A stretch of DNA of 33,176 nucleotides, taken from Ga0074139 sp964515195. Its GTDB lineage: Bacteria; Bdellovibrionota; Bdellovibrionia; Bdellovibrionales; Bdellovibrionaceae. The stretch lies in contig CAZETK010000037.1 in NCBI GenBank assembly GCA_964515195.1, positions 1 to 33,176 of the forward strand, read 5' to 3'. Within the stretch, counting starts at the first letter, position 1. Every line of letters begins with the position of its first letter. The notes beneath the pieces were generated by a model. The model was not told the DNA's origin. It ran no database searches and was given only the letters and a program-made list of their open reading frames with translations. Shown here piece after piece: positions 8,303 through 17,272 of the stretch. A program made the position numbers and the translations under genes.

Positions 8303-9267
8303 AAAAGACCTTGGCTGTTGTTTCATCCTTAGTCTTTTTATCCGCTTGTTCGAACGGAACCAGCTTCGGAATTCCCCCCCGAGAAGATAATTTTGGTTCG
8401 ACGATCCTTTATAATAATAAAATTGATATTGTTTGGTTGGTGGATGATTCGTCCTCGATGTTGCAGCATCAGAAAAAACTTTCCAATGAAATTGCGGATG
8501 TGGTGTCTCAGCTCAATTCACTGAAGCTTGATTATCGAATGGTGGTTACGACAACTTCGGTGGGAACAGGCTATTCCGGCGGTACTTATGTGGGAACCCC
8601 AAAGATTTTAACGGCTTCAACTCCGAACTTAGTGGCAGAGCTGAAGTCACGCCTTTTGAGAGGTGAAAGCGGTTCGAACAATGAAAAAGGTTTATTGAGT
8701 CTGCAAAATCTTGTAAGTGACAGCTACATAAATGCAGATGGAATCGGTTTTCACCGGGAAGAATCTCTACTGCTAATCAATGTATTAAGTGACGAAGATG
8801 ACCATTCAGATGGAACATCTGATAGTGTAGTGCAATCCCTGGCTTCGCGATTGAACCAATTGAAAAAGCCCTTTCGTCCCAACGTGGGAGGGTGGTTGGT
8901 CAATTTCATAGGTGTTAAGGACACTCAGTGCCAGGATGCATTTGGCTTTTCTCCTATCGGTTTTCGGTATCTTGATTTAGTTGGACGGTCAGGCGGAAAG
9001 AGCTACTCCATTTGCACAGCCAGCTTAAGAGAGGCCGTAGCTGATCTTCAGGCTCGCGTTTTAGAGATTATTACGGACTATCCTCTGTCTGACGTTCCTA
9101 ATGTTGAAACCATCAAGGTCTATATGAACGGACTTCTGATACCACGTTCTCAAACGAATGGTTGGGATTATCTTCCAGATTTGAAAGTTATCCGATTTTA
9201 TGGATCAGCGATTCCAGCATCGGATGTATCTGTACGGGTGGAATTTACTCCAGCCTCTGCAAGTTGA
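8299..9267 (+). CDS. von Willebrand factor A-domain lipoprotein
   Basis: The 322-residue product starts at GTG 8299, overlapping the previous stop by 4 nt, with AGAAGGAAG as ribosome site inside the upstream gene. Residues 1-16 are a lipoprotein signal ending in a canonical lipobox L-S-A-C17. The mature part begins a vWA-like fold at about residue 42: 'DIVWLVDDSSSM' supplies the DxSxS metal-ion-dependent adhesion site (D49, S51, S53). An acidic loop 'LSDEDDHSDG' lies further on. vWA domains bind protein ligands through a divalent cation, so an envelope adhesion or assembly role is inferred. Co-translation with the GYF-PilZ protein suggests the two act in one process. Its last 70 nt overlap, head-on, the 3' end of the minus-strand ABC gene. 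Confidence 0.85.
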   Translation: MKKTLAVVSSLVFLSACSNGTSFGIPPREDNFGSTILYNNKIDIVWLVDDSSSMLQHQKKLSNEIADVVSQLNSLKLDYRMVVTTTSVGTGYSGGTYVGTPKILTASTPNLVAELKSRLLRGESGSNNEKGLLSLQNLVSDSYINADGIGFHREESLLLINVLSDEDDHSDGTSDSVVQSLASRLNQLKKPFRPNVGGWLVNFIGVKDTQCQDAFGFSPIGFRYLDLVGRSGGKSYSICTASLREAVADLQARVLEIITDYPLSDVPNVETIKVYMNGLLIPRSQTNGWDYLPDLKVIRFYGSAIPASDVSVRVEFTPASAS

Positions 9268-10994
9268 TTTTGAACTTCGTAACTCTTGAGGAGTTCACGA
9301 GGTGACCCTTGTCGAAGTATTTCTCCTCGCGACAGGACTATCATATGATCACAGTTTTCAATCGTAGAAAGCCGATGAGCGATGATCAAGCAAGTTTTAT
9401 TGTTCATGATTTCAAGAGTAGCCTTTTGAATCAGAGATTCTGTTTCACTGTCCACGTTGGCTGTCGCCTCATCTAAAATCACCAGATCCGGATCCCTGGC
9501 TAGCACTCGCAAAAAGGCGATGAGTTGTCTCTCGCCTAAGGAAAGATTGCTTCCCTTTTCCATGACCTGGAAACTCAGATCACGGCCTGTTCTTTCCAGA
9601 TACTCATGAAAGCCGACCGAACTCAAAGCCGCTTGCAAGCGGGAATCGGAGATATCTTTATCACCCAACAAAATATTGTCTTTTAATGTACCTTTAAAGA
9701 GGAAGGGATCTTGCTGGATCAAAGCAAATCGCCGCCGCAGATCCAAAGGTGAGTAATTTCGCAGTTCATTCCCGTCGATCAAAATACGTCCATCGGAATA
9801 ATCATAGAAGCGAAGAAGCAAAGACACAAAAGTCGTTTTCCCCGAACCCGTCCGTCCAGCCAGGGCCAGGCTGGTTCCGGGTTCAATCTTGAGGTTAATG
9901 TGCTTTAAGACCCACGGTAGGTGAGGTGCGTACCGGAATGACAGATTCTGGAACTCCAACTCACCTTGGAACCGGGTTACGGTTTCTTTCATCTCGTCGA
10001 AAGTCTCTTCTTCTTGCGCAAAAATTGTTTTGATACGATCCGCGCTCGTCAAGGAGTTCTGAAATTGTTGGTACTTCTCCAAAATTTCTCGAAGAGGGTA
10101 AATAATGTCTTGGGAATTTAATACAAATGCGATCATGGCCGCTAAAGCCAGTTGACCTTGAAGAGTCGCAGCCCCAGCTAAATACAAGGCGCTGATTACA
10201 ACCGCTGCGTTCAGAAGATTCATCGACGGTTGCAATAAGGCATAAGCTTTAACGGACTTCATGCTTAATTTCCAGTACTCCATTGACAGTTTTCGCATTT
10301 GATTCTTAGTTGGTTCTTGCTGATTAAGTATCTGCAGGATCTTCATGCCGTTGAAGTTCTCTCCTAGGAAGCCATTGATCTCAGACAATTTCTTTTTCTG
10401 GTCGGAAAGTATGTACTTAATTTTTTCCGTAATATAATAAGCCAGATAGGTGAGAAGGGGTACAAGAAGCAGGCTTAACAATGTGAGTTTAGGGGAAATA
10501 ATGAACATGGAAACTAAAATCGAGATTAAAATCACTGACTGAACAAAAACAGTAACCACCCCATCCGTAAACAGCTCGGCCAGAGTGTTGGGGTCGTTAG
10601 TCAGGCGGGTTACAATACGACCGACGGAATTTTGATTGAAAAACTCCAAGGGAAGTTTTTGTGTATGTTTCATCAAGTCCACGCGCACTTCGTGAATGAT
10701 TCGATTCCCCAGAAAGCTAAATACGCTGTACTGGCTGAACTCAAATAATGTCCGAGTAATTTCAATTCCCAGGTACAAAAAAGCGGCAGTTGTCAAAAAA
10801 GCCACGTTGTTTTCTTGAAACCCTTTTTCGGCCGCCAGTCCGATAATAAAAGGGACGGCACGAGAAAGCGCAGCTAACGCCAAAACCAAAAAGACTAAAA
10901 GGACAACCAAGTACTTATGGCGTGCCAAATAAGGTTTCACGAAATAAAACAAGTCTCGATATGTGAGAGAGTGTTTTTCCTGATCGAGCTTCAT
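9198..10994 (-). CDS. ABC exporter half-transporter, second subunit (MdlB/BmrD-like)
   Basis: The 598-residue protein has an N-terminal six-helix exporter domain (about 20-320) and a C-terminal nucleotide-binding domain. Walker A is GRTGSGKT (380-387) and Walker B 'LVILDEATANVD' keeps the catalytic glutamate E509. The signature is LSLGE (484-488) rather than LSGGQ. This combination marks the partner with a degenerate signature in heterodimeric exporters such as BmrC/BmrD and MdlA/MdlB. It starts 4 nt inside the end of the first subunit (ATGA overlap), so the two are co-translated. The export substrate (drug, lipid or peptide) cannot be told. Its last 23 codons lie beyond the conserved domain and overlap the convergent vWA gene. 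Confidence 0.93.
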   Translation of the reverse strand: MKLDQEKHSLTYRDLFYFVKPYLARHKYLVVLLVFLVLALAALSRAVPFIIGLAAEKGFQENNVAFLTTAAFLYLGIEITRTLFEFSQYSVFSFLGNRIIHEVRVDLMKHTQKLPLEFFNQNSVGRIVTRLTNDPNTLAELFTDGVVTVFVQSVILISILVSMFIISPKLTLLSLLLVPLLTYLAYYITEKIKYILSDQKKKLSEINGFLGENFNGMKILQILNQQEPTKNQMRKLSMEYWKLSMKSVKAYALLQPSMNLLNAAVVISALYLAGAATLQGQLALAAMIAFVLNSQDIIYPLREILEKYQQFQNSLTSADRIKTIFAQEEETFDEMKETVTRFQGELEFQNLSFRYAPHLPWVLKHINLKIEPGTSLALAGRTGSGKTTFVSLLLRFYDYSDGRILIDGNELRNYSPLDLRRRFALIQQDPFLFKGTLKDNILLGDKDISDSRLQAALSSVGFHEYLERTGRDLSFQVMEKGSNLSLGERQLIAFLRVLARDPDLVILDEATANVDSETESLIQKATLEIMNNKTCLIIAHRLSTIENCDHMIVLSRGEILRQGSPRELLKSYEVQNQLAEAGVNSTRTDTSDAGIADP

Positions 10995-12775
10995 GAATCC
11001 ACCTGTTGTTCTTGATTCTGAATTTGATGGAAGGTCTGAAGAGTCGGGCTCTTTTTGTAAGCGTCTTCCCAGCTTCCTTGAAATTCAATTTCGCCTTCGC
11101 GAAGGACTAAAACTTTGTCCGTCATTTTAACGGTGGAAAGACGATGGGCGATCACAAGATAAGTCTTTTCGGGGCCGGCAAAAAGTTGCTGGCTGATTTT
11201 CTCTTCTGTTTCGGTGTCAACTGCTGAGAGCACGTCATCCAAAATCATGAATTTAGGGTCCGTGGCGTAGGCACGCGCTAATGTCAGGCGCTGCTTTTGT
11301 CCACCCGAAAGATTCACTCCTTTTTCGCCCAAGAGGGATCTTTCCTGTTGGGGGAGCCTTCGTACCTCCTCCGCCATTTGGAATTTGGCCAACTCACTCC
11401 AAAGGCGGCGATCTCGGCTTTCGCGATCTGGGTTCTCGTCACCCATGGATTCATGACCCGAATCTTCGGGGGCCTTCCCCATTAAAACGTTTTCATAAAC
11501 CGAGCGCCCGAAAAGAAATGGTTCTTGAGGAACAAGCTGGATGAGGCTTCGTAATGACTCCAATGTATAGTTCGTGTGAGGCACTCCATTTATTAGAATT
11601 TGCCCTTGTTGCAATGGATAGAGACGTAATATTAAATTTGTCAGTGTACTCTTGCCAGACCCAATAGGTCCCAGAACTGCCCAACGCTCTCCCTGAAGGA
11701 TTTTGAAGTTGATATTTTTTAAATTCCACGAGGTGCTTAAGGGGTAGCGAAAGCAGACATTCTGAAACTCCAAAGACTCAAACTTTTCTAACTTCAGAGT
11801 CCCTGTATCTGGAGTATCAGTCTCTTCTTTTAATACACTTTTAATGCGCCCAAAGGAGGCCTTTCCCTTTTGCCAATAGGACAGCCCCAATCCAAACGCC
11901 GTCATTGGCCAAACCATTTTCTGGATGTAGCGATGAAATGCAATAAAGGTCCCCACGGTGGCGGCCCCAGACAGCACATCATTTTTAGCAACGAACAACA
12001 GAATGACCCCGCCAAAAGTGGCTGACAATTGCATGACAGGCATGAAGATGGCATCAATCACGGATGTTTTAAAAGCCTGTTTTTCAAGCCGCTTGGAGAC
12101 GAGTTTATAAAGTGCAAGCCGGATCTTCTCCATGCCGAAACCCTTGACAACACGGATGCCATTAAACTGTTCTTCTGTAAACGAAGTCAGTTCAGCGTAG
12201 ATATCCTGCTGCAACTTATAGTTAGACTCGATTTTGCTCATCACATACCAAATCATAAAAGGCACGAGCGGCAGTAAAATCAAAGCTTTCCAAGTCCAAT
12301 CCCAATTTAGGTTCAACATAATGGGAATCACGATGATCGTGTAAATGAGGCCATCGGCCAGAATCAAAAAACCAGGCCCTACTCCCTGACGAAAAGATTG
12401 AATATCGTTGGTCATAAGACTCATCAGCTCACCAGGAGGATTTCTTTGGAAGAACCCAGAGCCCATGTGGACGATATGATCAAACAATGTGCGGCGGAGA
12501 TGCTCGCTACTGGTCGAATGAAACTCGCCCCAATTGCGACGCCAACCATAACGAAATAAAGCCAAAGACACCATAACAGCGCCAAACATAATACAGGTTT
12601 TAGTAAGTTCACTTAGCGAAGCTTGCTGCTCGATTTGATCAAGACCCATCTTAATAAAAAGCGGCCAAATAGAATCAAGAATGTTCGTCAGAATAAGAAG
12701 GCCTATTCCGAGAGTGAAAGGACGCTTATTCTGCTTGATATAGAAGAGAAAAGGGTGCTTGAGAAGTTGAGGCAT
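10991..12775 (-). CDS. ABC exporter half-transporter, first subunit (MdlA/BmrC-like)
   Basis: The 594-residue protein has a membrane domain (about 15-310) followed by an ATPase domain. Walker A is GPIGSGKS (369-376) and the signature is a canonical LSGGQ (489-493). Walker B is 'FMILDDVLSAVD', with Asp514 where active ATPases have Glu. That Glu-to-Asp change is typical of the subunit forming the degenerate site in heterodimers. Together with its neighbour it should make one full and one non-hydrolytic ATP site. A Gly/Asp/Arg-rich insertion at about 435-455 (APEDSGHESMGDENPDRES) lies between the Q-loop and the signature; I do not recognise it. The gene lies 30 nt downstream of the interrupted protease. 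Its start codon sits inside a perfect hairpin and lacks a well-spaced Shine-Dalgarno sequence. Confidence 0.93.
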   Translation of the reverse strand: MPQLLKHPFLFYIKQNKRPFTLGIGLLILTNILDSIWPLFIKMGLDQIEQQASLSELTKTCIMFGAVMVSLALFRYGWRRNWGEFHSTSSEHLRRTLFDHIVHMGSGFFQRNPPGELMSLMTNDIQSFRQGVGPGFLILADGLIYTIIVIPIMLNLNWDWTWKALILLPLVPFMIWYVMSKIESNYKLQQDIYAELTSFTEEQFNGIRVVKGFGMEKIRLALYKLVSKRLEKQAFKTSVIDAIFMPVMQLSATFGGVILLFVAKNDVLSGAATVGTFIAFHRYIQKMVWPMTAFGLGLSYWQKGKASFGRIKSVLKEETDTPDTGTLKLEKFESLEFQNVCFRYPLSTSWNLKNINFKILQGERWAVLGPIGSGKSTLTNLILRLYPLQQGQILINGVPHTNYTLESLRSLIQLVPQEPFLFGRSVYENVLMGKAPEDSGHESMGDENPDRESRDRRLWSELAKFQMAEEVRRLPQQERSLLGEKGVNLSGGQKQRLTLARAYATDPKFMILDDVLSAVDTETEEKISQQLFAGPEKTYLVIAHRLSTVKMTDKVLVLREGEIEFQGSWEDAYKKSPTLQTFHQIQNQEQQVDS

Positions 12776-12797
12776 GATTTTTCAGATCATGCCTCAA
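12767..12797. repeat. Perfect 12-bp inverted repeat covering the ABC start codon
   Basis: TTGAGGCATGAT (12767-12778) and ATCATGCCTCAA (12786-12797) are exact inverse complements with a 7-nt loop. On the ABC mRNA the start codon (12775-12773) lies in the 3' arm. No T-tract follows on either strand, so it is not an intrinsic terminator. The 5' arm also holds a minimal reading frame ATG-ATC-TGA. I infer a translational control hairpin or an operator. Confidence 0.7.
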
Positions 12798-12805
12798 AAC
12801 GATGT

Positions 12806-14278
12806 TTATTTCATCAACTCTTTTATATCCAACTTGCCTTCGCTCAGGACTCGCCCCGTGAGAGAAGGAATTTTTCGTGCAGAACGAAGAATCGCGTTTT
12901 TGACATCTTGAAAAGTTGCGTGTGGATTTTCAGACCAATAAAGAGCCGCCGCACCGGCGACATGGGGTGTCGCCATCGAAGTTCCATCCCAGTAGGCTTT
13001 CAAGCCCAGCTTATCAATGACGATATCAGAGTAATCATTTCCAACCACAGTCGAGAAAACCTTAACTCCTGGCGCACCGATGTGAACTTTTGTGGCGCCC
13101 CAGTTTGAAAAAACTCCCAGTCGATCCGAACTGTCAAGAGCGGCCACCGTGAGAATATTTTCAAAAGTATAACTAGCGGGAAAAACTGGACGGGCATCCT
13201 TGTCATTGTCATAGCCCTTTCCTCCCCGGCCGTTTCCAGCAGCAACCACAAAAAGAGTCCCTTTATCCAGGGAGTACTGAACCGCCTCCTTTAGTGCCAA
13301 ATTTTCTTCTGAGTTGTCGTCTTTATTTTTTCATCCCCACGAATTGGACAGGATTTTCGCTCCATTGTCGGCAGCGTAGCGAATAGCACGAACGGCATCA
13401 GCTGTGGTGCCGTATCCTTTTTCACTGATGAAGCGAAGACTCATGATCTTGACATGGGGGGCGGCTCCTGAAATGCCAACTCCATTTCCGCCACGGGCTG
13501 CCACGTTTCCAGCGCAGTGAGTACCATGCCCAGGATTTCCACCGCGAAGAAGGTCCATTTGATCATCAACGGCTAAATCATAAGGTTTATTATCGTTAGC
13601 CGCGAAATCCCATCCGATGACATCATCAACATAGCCGTTATTGTCATCATCAATCCCATTATCTGGAATTTCTCCCGAATTTCTCCAGAGGTTTGGGACC
13701 AAGTCTTCATGAGTGTAATCTACTCCCGTATCCAGAACGGCGACCACCACTTGAGAATTACCTTTATGGTTGTTCCAGATTTCCGGAGCCCCGTTGTCAA
13801 TCATGCCCCATTGTTTTGACACGAATGGATCAGGGCCATTTCCGACTGTGCCGCTGGCTTCAGGGATGGGTGGGTTGTCGGGGCGCAGCCCCTGAGGGTT
13901 CAATTGTGGGTTTTTCTCTAAATATCTCACAAGCTTCTGCTTTAGCCCCTCTTTCTGAAAGCGGACTTCGTGCATGAGTTTCAATTTGTAGTTGGGCTGC
14001 ACATAAAGGACATCGGGATGTTGAGAGTAGCTTTGTAAAGCTTCAGTCATATCTGTGTTAGGCTTTACAAGCGGGACTCGAAGCCAGCCGCCACCCAGAT
14101 TCTCCGAAGGGGTGCCTAGCATATTCACAAAGTGAGTTGCTTTTTGTGGTGCTACCTTTATAAGCAAATCCTGAGCGTGGGTCTGAGCTCCGGCGAGACG
14201 GGAAAAAAGCAGTGCCGCCACCATTCCCACCAAAAGCATGTAACCAAAATAAATGTGTTTTCGATCGACAGAATTCAT
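12806..14278 (-). pseudogene. Subtilisin-like serine protease (S8) interrupted by an in-frame TGA
   Basis: Two open stretches, 14278-13331 and 13300-12806, are in the same frame and separated only by one TGA (13333-13331) and ten sense codons. Read through, they give a 490-residue secreted subtilase: signal peptide (1-31), an I9-like propeptide ending 'HPDVLYVQPNYKLK', catalytic Asp183 ('VAVLDTGVDYTHEDL'), catalytic His251 ('GHGTHCAG'), then after the stop the oxyanion Asn349 ('VVAAGNG') and nucleophile Ser434 ('GTSMATPHVAGAAAL'). The stop follows 'ILSNSWG', where family members usually have another Gly, so a GGA-to-TGA change is the simplest explanation. AAGGAGAGG precedes the ATG at 14278. 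Without readthrough the product lacks the serine and is inactive. The alternatives are a recent pseudogene, a sequencing error or stop-codon readthrough. Everything else in the frame is intact. Confidence 0.85.
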
Positions 14279-14513
14279 AAAAGACCTCTCCTTGGCTTCT
14301 GTTTTCCTGACTTAAAAAGCTTAGGTTCCAAAAAGGCACCATTGCAAAGGTTTTTCGGCATTTTGGAGCGGCTGCGTTGAAGGGAAAAATTCAGTTGCGA
14401 AAGATACTTAGTGGAAGTCAGAGCCCGCGGTTTTGATAACTTATGCTATTGGCTTTAGGTAAAATTCGGGGTACTTACTGAAAGTCTATTGAAAATTCTA
14501 GAAGGGGGAACTT

Positions 14514-15113
14514 GTGGCTCAACAACCTCAAGCTGACGCCGGCCGCGGTGTTCATGCTTCTCGTAATGACCATGCTTTACCAGATGCCTCTGTGGTGGGT
14601 ACGCAAGAGGCCAATGATTTTTCTCGAAGCTTTGCATTCACAAGTCGCCTGGATGCCATTGCGGCTTGGGGAAGGAAGAACTCTTTATGGCCCCTTCCCT
14701 ACGGGACTGCTTGTTGTGGAATTGAATTGATGAGCGTGATGGGACCGAAATATGACTTGGCTCGATTCGGAGCCGAAGTCGCGCGTTTTTCACCTCGACA
14801 ATCTGATCTCTTAATTATTGCCGGCACGATTACTGAAAAAATGGCCCCTATCCTGGTTCGTATCTACGAACAAATGCTTGAGCCCAAGTACGTCATTTCT
14901 ATGGGAGCCTGCGCTTCGAGCGGCGGTTTTTATCGTGCCTATCACGTTCTTCAGGGAGCGGATAAAGTTGTCCCTGTGGATGTTTACGTTCCTGGCTGCC
15001 CCCCCACTCCGGAAGCCGTTTTAGATGGAATCATGCTCTTGCAGAAAATGATCGCAACCAATCAACCTCGTCCTTGGAAGGACAATTGGAAAAATCCCTA
15101 TGACCAAGCTTGA
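14514..15113 (+). CDS. nuoB: NADH-quinone oxidoreductase subunit B
   Basis: This 199-residue peripheral-arm subunit binds the terminal [4Fe-4S] cluster N2, which passes electrons to quinone. The ligands are visible: the tandem pair C67-C68 in 'YGTACCGIELMS', C133 in 'MGACASSGG' and C162 in 'VPGCPPTPEA'. About 40 residues precede the conserved core, a little more than in many NuoB proteins and probably disordered. The start is GTG at 14514, a few bases after the purine-rich AGAAGGGGGAA. It is the first gene of a tight complex I operon; the 235-nt gap to the divergent protease should hold the promoter, although I could not fix clear -35/-10 boxes. nuoCD starts inside its last 14 nt. Confidence 0.96.
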   Translation: MAQQPQADAGRGVHASRNDHALPDASVVGTQEANDFSRSFAFTSRLDAIAAWGRKNSLWPLPYGTACCGIELMSVMGPKYDLARFGAEVARFSPRQSDLLIIAGTITEKMAPILVRIYEQMLEPKYVISMGACASSGGFYRAYHVLQGADKVVPVDVYVPGCPPTPEAVLDGIMLLQKMIATNQPRPWKDNWKNPYDQA

Positions 15114-16782
15114 AGAATTAAAAACAGATCTGGCGCAGAAGTTTGATATTTCCGAATTCAAAATCTATCATGCCTTTGGCGATGATGTGATGGAAGTTCC
15201 CAAGACGGCACTCATTCCTTTGCTTCGATACTTCCGTGAATCAGGCCGTTTTGAATTCCTAATGGACATTTGTGGGGCGGATTATCCGACACGCGAAAAA
15301 CGTTTCGATGTGGTTTACCATCTTTTTTCCATGAAAGACGGCGCTCGGTTGCGCGTGAAGGTGCCTTTAGCTGATGGCGAATCTGTTCCATCCGCCATCA
15401 ACGTATGGCGTGGAGCCGATTGGTTTGAACGCGAAGCTTACGATATGTTCGGCATTCGTTTTGACGGGCACCCGAATTTGCGCCGAATTTTGACTCATCA
15501 TCAGTTTATTGGCCATCCTCTTCGTAAAGACTACGAAGCCGATCAACAACAAACCTGTACAGAGGTTCTTCCAATCCACTTTAATCATGAAGAAAACCAA
15601 CGAGGTGACGTCCTCAACGAAAACCTTGTGCCTTTAAATATCGGCCCCTCTCATCCGGCCATGCACGGAACTTTGCGGGTGATGGTAGAGCTCGATGGCG
15701 AAACCATCGTTCGTGCCAATAATGAAATCGGTTACCTGCACCGATGTTTTGAAAAAATGGCGGAAACCCATCCCTATAATCAGGTGATTCCCTATACCGA
15801 TCGTTTGAACTACTGTTCAGCTCCAGCTAACAATATCGGCTACTGCAAAACCGTGGAAAAACTTTTGGGAATTGAAATCCCCCCACGAGCCCAAGCCATG
15901 CGGGTGATATTAGCCGAACTGTCTCGTATCATCGACCATATCATTGCAGTGGGAACTGGTGGGTTGGATTTAGGAGCCCTGACAAGCTTCTTCCACCTTT
16001 TCACTTACCGTGAAAAAGTTTATGTCCTTTTCGAAAAACTTTGTGGAGCCCGATTGACCGTGAGCATGACCCGCGTTGGGGGAATGGCTCAAGATGCCCC
16101 AGAGGGTTGGTTCGACGAAATATTGGCCTTCTGTAAGGAAATGAGTGTCGGTATCGACGAGATCTCTCGCCTTCTTTTGGACAATAAAATTTTCATAAAA
16201 AGAACTCAGGGCGTTTGCCCCGTTAAAGCTAACGAAGCTATCGATTGGGGATACACGGGGCCTTTGTTGCGAGCCTCTGGTGTTAACATGGATCTTCGTA
16301 AGATCACCCCTTACTACGGCTATGACGGTTTGAATTTTGACGTTCCCGTAGGAACAAACGGTGACATTTATGATCGTTATCTCGTTCGCATCGAAGAGAT
16401 GCGGCAGAGTGTTCGTATCATCGAGCAAGTGTGTAAAAACATTCCGGATGGTGATTACACAGTTCGTGACAAAAACATCGTACTACCGGAGAAAAAGGAT
16501 GTTTACGGCAACATTGAGGGTTTGATGAATCACTTCATGTTGATTATCAAAGGTCTTCGCTGCCCTGTGGGTGAGACTTACGACGCCACAGAAGTTCCAA
16601 ATGGTGAGTTAGGTTTTTATTTAGTCAGTGATGGTAGCGCCAATCCTTATCGATTAAAGGTGCGCCCTCCTTGCTTTGCAATATATCAATCATTCCCGCA
16701 AGTAGTTCGGGGCTCTCTGATCGCAGATGCCATCGCGACAGTGGCCAGTATGAATTTAATTGCCGGTGAATTGGACCGATAA
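15100..16782 (+). CDS. nuoCD: NADH-quinone oxidoreductase fused subunit C/D
   Basis: One 560-residue frame joins NuoC (30-kDa type, about 1-155) and NuoD (49-kDa type, about 172-560), as in E. coli. The NuoC part shows 'WFEREAYDMFGIRFDGHPNLRR' in its conserved pieces 'EREAYDMFGI' and 'HPNLRRIL'. The NuoD part shows 'NIGPSHPAMHGTLR', 'EIGYLHRCFEKMAE' and the C-terminal 'SDGSANPYRLKVRPP', the quinone-site subunit related to the large subunit of [NiFe] hydrogenases. NuoD together with NuoB shapes the quinone pocket. The gene overlaps nuoB by 14 nt and precedes nuoE by 16 nt, so co-translation is likely. Length and motifs are complete. Confidence 0.96.
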   Translation: MTKLEELKTDLAQKFDISEFKIYHAFGDDVMEVPKTALIPLLRYFRESGRFEFLMDICGADYPTREKRFDVVYHLFSMKDGARLRVKVPLADGESVPSAINVWRGADWFEREAYDMFGIRFDGHPNLRRILTHHQFIGHPLRKDYEADQQQTCTEVLPIHFNHEENQRGDVLNENLVPLNIGPSHPAMHGTLRVMVELDGETIVRANNEIGYLHRCFEKMAETHPYNQVIPYTDRLNYCSAPANNIGYCKTVEKLLGIEIPPRAQAMRVILAELSRIIDHIIAVGTGGLDLGALTSFFHLFTYREKVYVLFEKLCGARLTVSMTRVGGMAQDAPEGWFDEILAFCKEMSVGIDEISRLLLDNKIFIKRTQGVCPVKANEAIDWGYTGPLLRASGVNMDLRKITPYYGYDGLNFDVPVGTNGDIYDRYLVRIEEMRQSVRIIEQVCKNIPDGDYTVRDKNIVLPEKKDVYGNIEGLMNHFMLIIKGLRCPVGETYDATEVPNGELGFYLVSDGSANPYRLKVRPPCFAIYQSFPQVVRGSLIADAIATVASMNLIAGELDR

Positions 16783-16798
16783 GAGGAGTTGAAGAAGT

Positions 16799-17272
16799 AT
16801 GTTTCAATTGTCAGCGGACGGCTTAGCCGAGGTCAAAAAAGAACTCAATCGCTACGAAACGAAGGAATCCGCCATTATTCCCAGCTTATATATAGCGCAG
16901 AAAGAAAATAATGGGTGGATTTCTCCAGATGTGATTCACCACTTATCTGAAGTCATGGATATTCCCGAGAGTAAAATTAACGAGGTTTTCCGGTTTTACA
17001 CCATGTTCAATCAGAAACCTGTGGGCAAATATCATATCCAGGTTTGCGCCAATATCTCTTGTGCATTAGAAGGCGGCCGTGAGTTGGCTGACTACATCTG
17101 TAAAGAATTGAAAGTTAAAGTAGATGAGTTGACAGAGGACGGTCGTTTCACCGTGAGCCGGGTGGAGTGCCTAGGCTCTTGCGGAACTGCCCCGATGATG
17201 CAAGTGAATGATCGTTACTATGAAAATCTAACAAACGAATCGGCGATGAATATTCTAAGAGGTTTGAAATGA
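16799..17272 (+). CDS. nuoE: NADH-quinone oxidoreductase subunit E
   Basis: This 157-residue, 24-kDa-type subunit carries the [2Fe-2S] cluster N1a next to the FMN site. The ligands C83 and C88 ('VCANISC') and C124 and C128 ('ECLGSCG') have the expected C-x4-C ... C-x3-C spacing. The N-terminal half shows the usual helical 'SLYIAQKENNGWIS' and 'VFRFYTMF' segments. AGAGGAG about 12 nt upstream supports ATG 16799. It overlaps nuoF by 4 nt (ATGA). Confidence 0.96.
   Translation: MFQLSADGLAEVKKELNRYETKESAIIPSLYIAQKENNGWISPDVIHHLSEVMDIPESKINEVFRFYTMFNQKPVGKYHIQVCANISCALEGGRELADYICKELKVKVDELTEDGRFTVSRVECLGSCGTAPMMQVNDRYYENLTNESAMNILRGLK

Noticed and set aside
12767..12797. Intrinsic terminator between protease and ABC genes
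   Set aside because: The stem is perfect but neither strand has a T-tract after it.
13331..13333. Selenocysteine at the in-frame TGA
   Set aside because: No stem-loop of SECIS type is visible just after the TGA, subtilases have no selenocysteine at this place, and TGA serves as an ordinary stop elsewhere in the window.
13318..13333. Frameshift at the A-run after the subtilase stop
   Set aside because: The two halves are in the same frame, so no shift is needed; a single stop codon explains the break.
14328..14352. Sigma-54 promoter (GGCACC...TTGCA) before nuoB
   Set aside because: The GG-to-GC spacing is about 7 nt instead of the required 10.
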